Of a stretch of DNA of 64,000 bases, positions 61,070 through 64,000 are shown one piece after another. The notes under the pieces were generated by a model. The model worked only from the letters and a program-made list of their open reading frames with translations, had not been told where the DNA came from and ran no database searches. Numbering within the stretch: the stretch's first letter is position 1; each line of letters opens with the position of its first letter. The position numbers and the translations under genes were made by a program. This stretch comes from Lathyrus oleraceus (taxonomy: Eukaryota; Streptophyta; Magnoliopsida; Fabales; Fabaceae), in contig NC_066583.1 of NCBI RefSeq assembly GCF_024323335.1, positions 269,285,416-269,349,415 of the forward strand, read 5' to 3'.

Positions 61070-62573
61070 TGTTAGATGCCCAAAAGTGCTTATTTGAGCT
61101 ATCATATGTGGGCATCTTTCACTCTTTTGCCTTGCTAAAATTGTCAAAATCACATTTATTTTACATGGAATGCGTACATTGATAAACAAGCTTGGTGCCT
61201 TTGATGTGTTTGTTATTGTGCAGGAAAGGCATGAATTAATTGATAATAAAGACACAAGAGAATTGGCAAAGGAACCAAAGCAAAGGAGCATTTCATCTGC
61301 CTGCTCGCTAGGCGAGGCTGTGGCGAAGAATGGGTTCGCTAGGCGAGCTCCTGGCGAACAGCTCCAGTAAATTAGCAAATTAATTCGCTAGGCGAGCTCA
61401 TGGCGAAGTCTGCAGCGAATTCATTCTGTTTTGGTGAAAAAGTGCAGCCAGCACTCACTCGCTAGGCGAGGCTCTAGCGAGTCCCCAGCGAGCATTCCAG
61501 TAGCAAAACCTCTCAACCTCGCTGGGGGCGAGCTTGAAGCGTTTCCTTCGCTAGGCGAAGGTATGTTCGCTAGGCGAACATGACAGTTTAGCAGGCCCTG
61601 TTTGCTCTGGGCGCAGGGGCTTTTTGTGCCCATTTTAGGACCTCGCTAGGCGAGCTATTATGCTCGCCTAGCGAACATGACAGTTCTGCACTTGTCTATA
61701 AGTAGCAGGTGCCACTTTTGGGCACTGGACCTCATTTTTACCAACTTTTCCATTTTTTGTACTTTCTCCTAGATATTTTACAGCATTGCTTTGTGGGAGA
61801 TTTTATGCCCTAATTTCATTTCTCTTCATCTAGCTACCATCTTCCACAAAAAGAAGGTGGATTCCCATCCAACTTCGATTATTCGACTTGGATGTTGATC
61901 AACCCTCTTTTCTTACTTGCCGACCAAGCTACCATGAAAATGAGTAGCTAAGTCTTCCATTTGTCAAGGTTAGATGTAGGTGATTGCTAGCTTTGTGTGT
62001 AAATGTAAGGATCCTCATATGTAAACTCTTTAACGGTAAATATATGATGAAAACTTTGTTTCTATTTAAAACTCTTTGTGTTGGTATTTGATCGAGAGAT
62101 GTTTACCGATTCTTGACCTAGGTTTTCATCCAAACTTGTTTGTTAGCTAGAGATAGTAACGAATGATTTTGTTCACCATAAGGTTGAACCAAAACGTTGT
62201 CTTTTTGATAGATTGTGTTCGAGAGAAACAATGGATCAAAATGGCAAAACTCACAATGGGTGTTCGAGAGAAACGCATTGAGAGGACTTTGTGAAATTAT
62301 TTATCATCTAAAGGAGTTTATAAGATGATTGACCGAGCAAATACATGCAAAGCAAATGTAATCATTGAAACCTAACTTTGACAATATTTCTCATATTAAT
62401 CAAAACGTAACTTTTACCGCAATTAATTACTTTGTATGCAAGATAACTTGATTAAAACCAAAACCCTAGTGTTACATTAAGTTAAGATTAATTCAACCAT
62501 TGAACGGCAGTGATATCTTACAATCTCTGTGGATACGATAACAAAAACCCGACACTTAAAAACTGTCTCAACA
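61070..62573 (+). mobile_element. Athila-type gypsy 5' LTR
   Basis: Starts TGTTAGATGCCCAAAAGTGC and ends GTCTCAACA, about 1.5 kb, right before a gypsy primer site and gag. CTATAAGTAG near 61695 is a likely TATA box. A cluster of CTCGCTAGGCGAG palindromes fills 61304-61680. The left border is set by TG and by loss of Ogre-type character; GTAAT (61065-61069) may be the target duplication. Confidence 0.78.
61304..61680. repeat. CTCGCTAGGCGAG palindrome cluster
   Basis: About seven sites of TCGCTAGGCGA or its complement. The last pair, TCGCTAGGCGAG (61643-61654) and CTCGCCTAGCGA (61663-61674), forms a perfect 12-bp-arm hairpin with an eight-base loop, followed by ACATGACAG. Confidence 0.92.
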
Positions 62574-62576
62574 AAA

Positions 62577-62594
62577 TGGCGCCGTTGCCGGGGA
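62577..62594 (+). promoter_or_regulatory. Gypsy primer-binding site
   Basis: TGGCGCCGTTGCCGGGGA, the primer site usual in Athila-type elements, three bases after the LTR end. Confidence 0.88.
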
Positions 62595-62699
62595 TTGTAA
62601 ATTGATATTGCGAGCATCGCATTTGTTGTTTAAGTTTTAGCTTGTGAATTTTTGACTTGTGCTTGTAATTTGTTTGGTTTAGTGTGCAGCTTACGTTTT

Positions 62700-64000
62700 A
62701 TGCGAGGGAAAATCCCTGTGGACGAACTTCTTTTTGATCCTGAGATCGAGAGAACCGCAAGGAGGCTCAATAGCAAAACAAGACGTAGGAGGCAACAGGC
62801 TAGGCAACGCCAAGAGCAAGGAGAAAGTTCTTCAACCACAAATCCACACCCATTCGTACCAAACATGGAGCCACAACCACCACCACCGATTTCTACTCCA
62901 TGTATCAACAGTCCAAGGAACACCGCTCAGTTTGCCAACCAAACTGGAAGGCAAGCTGAGATGAAGACGGGAACTCTGAATTTATTGTATGGGAGTCCAT
63001 TCATCGGAATGGACCATGAAGACCCATTTGCTTTTCTCACAAAATTCTATGAGATAGCATTGGCTGCCGGAGTGGATCAGGCTCAGGAGCTTCCGTTGTT
63101 CAGACGTTTATTTCCTCACGCTTTGCTCGGTAAAGCAAAGGATTGGTATCTCGATCAAACACCTGCCGTAATGACAGATTGGAATGTGTTAGAGGAGAAA
63201 TTCATTGAAAGATTTTTCTCTCATAACCGATTCATGGAATCAAAGACGGCCATCTCGGTGTTTTCTCAAGGAACCAGTGAATCGTTGAATGAAGCGTGGG
63301 AGAGATTTAAGTCCATGCTAAGGAAATGCAAAGGGCGTGGATTTGATGAATTAACTCAAATCCATATTTTCAGAAATGGACTTCAACCAAACTGTAAGAC
63401 GTTGTTGGATGCCACCTCGGGTGGCTCGTTGATGTCAAAGAGTGTCGAAGAAGCCACAAACATTATCAACCGTATGGCTTTGAATGATCTTCAAAGTCAA
63501 AGTCGTGGAAATTCTTTGAAGAAGGCGGGAGTGCTTGAGTTAGGGACGAATGATGCCATACTTGCCCAAAACAAGCTCATCTCACAACAAGTGGAACTTT
63601 TAACGCAACAAATCAAAGAGTTAAGAGAACCATCAAAAGCTAAACAAATAGCTTGTTGTGAACTTTGTAAAGGTGAACATGACACTGGATTTTGTCCACC
63701 TCCCGGTTTTGACGAAGTAAATTACATGGCCAATCAACGGGACTATCAACCAAGACAACAACAACCTTATCAACCGCACCCTCAACAACAACAACAACAA
63801 CAATTCCAAGGGAACCAAGGGTTCCAACCTAGAAGCAACTATTATCATAACCAAGGTTATGGAGGTGGTTCTTCTAGCCGTCAAAATCCTCCCCAAAATC
63901 CGTATCAATCTCAACAACTGCCGGTAGTCAATTCTAAATTGGAAGAGACATTGACGCAATTCATGCAAATGTCAATGGCCAATCAAAAGAGTAATGACGC
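62700..64000 (+). CDS. Athila-type gypsy gag, open to window edge
   Basis: From ATG at 62700 the frame is open for 433 codons and leaves the window. After an Arg-rich start (LNSKTRRRRQQARQRQEQ), the retrotransposon gag domain spans about residues 95-270 (GMDHEDPFAFLTKFYEIAL, FPHALLGKAKDWYLDQTP, FIERFFSHNRFMESKTAISV, ESLNEAWERFKSMLRKCKGR, IFRNGLQPNCKTLLDATSGG). A CCHC-like CELCKGEHDTGFC and a Gln/Pro/Asn-rich segment follow. This is the Athila gag type. No lesion is visible, so the element may be fairly young. Minus-strand frames over the same region are shadows. Confidence 0.9.
   Translation, partial: MRGKIPVDELLFDPEIERTARRLNSKTRRRRQQARQRQEQGESSSTTNPHPFVPNMEPQPPPPISTPCINSPRNTAQFANQTGRQAEMKTGTLNLLYGSPFIGMDHEDPFAFLTKFYEIALAAGVDQAQELPLFRRLFPHALLGKAKDWYLDQTPAVMTDWNVLEEKFIERFFSHNRFMESKTAISVFSQGTSESLNEAWERFKSMLRKCKGRGFDELTQIHIFRNGLQPNCKTLLDATSGGSLMSKSVEEATNIINRMALNDLQSQSRGNSLKKAGVLELGTNDAILAQNKLISQQVELLTQQIKELREPSKAKQIACCELCKGEHDTGFCPPPGFDEVNYMANQRDYQPRQQQPYQPHPQQQQQQQFQGNQGFQPRSNYYHNQGYGGGSSSRQNPPQNPYQSQQLPVVNSKLEETLTQFMQMSMANQKSND

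Noticed and set aside
63497..63968. Minus-strand frames in the last 500 bp
   Set aside because: Antisense of the gypsy gag.

Overview
The window reads as AT-rich nuclear DNA of a flowering plant, most likely a legume. This is inferred from Ogre-type, Athila-type and Sirevirus (SIRE/Maximus-like) retroelements, from spliced plant genes with GT-AG introns, and from a MULE/plant-mobile-domain gene cluster. I see no prokaryotic genes, rRNA, tRNA or CRISPR array. Most of the 64 kb is layered transposable elements around two host genes that look intact.

Layout. 1-445 is the 5' end of a minus-strand Ty1/copia element running off the left edge. 941-7276 is a Mutator-like cluster: a broken minus-strand plant-mobile-domain (PMD/MAIN-like) gene, a repeat-filled divergent intergenic region, a broken plus-strand MULE transposase and a small broken minus-strand ORF. 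8129-9475 holds old LTR debris. 9476-28125 is a nest. A 5'-truncated copia element (B) carries a 5.6-kb CACTA transposon (9703-15341, TSD GCT) in its LTR; that transposon has captured intron-containing pieces of ATG7 and of the complex I 24-kDa subunit gene. The gag of B carries a complete 10.4-kb Sirevirus-like element (A, 16655-27038, TSD TGGTC) with near-identical LTRs and an 807-codon env-position ORF that seems to have its own promoter.

28-43 kb is older, sparser DNA. It holds an intact two-exon F-box/LRR gene (29263-30185, minus), a truncated copy of it at 32767-33345, Stowaway-like MITEs, copia relics, a decayed Helitron-type PIF1 helicase (35541-36668) and two B3-like gene remnants. 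43569-45867 is a complete four-exon GPI-type glucan endo-1,3-beta-glucosidase gene (GH17 plus X8), the best host gene here.

46.9-64 kb is another nest. Copia relics carry element C (same family as B, LTR at 47857-49184). Further right, a minus-strand copia gag is split by copia element E (LTR 52982-54340), the E gag is split by an Ogre-type LTR (56581), and that LTR is interrupted by an Athila-type element (LTR 61070-62573, gag open to the right edge).

The most unusual signal is at 59047-60153. It is an array of about 25 copies of TTTACCG in which the flanking bases are usually complementary and change together, giving hairpins with different stems around one fixed hexamer (TTACCG). Also notable are a shared 12-bp-arm CGCTAGGCGA hairpin in two unrelated gypsy LTRs, an apparent internal promoter for the Sirevirus env-position ORF, and the same +1 gag-to-protease frame offset in two separate element copies. 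All identifications rest on reading the sequence and family knowledge; no database search was run.
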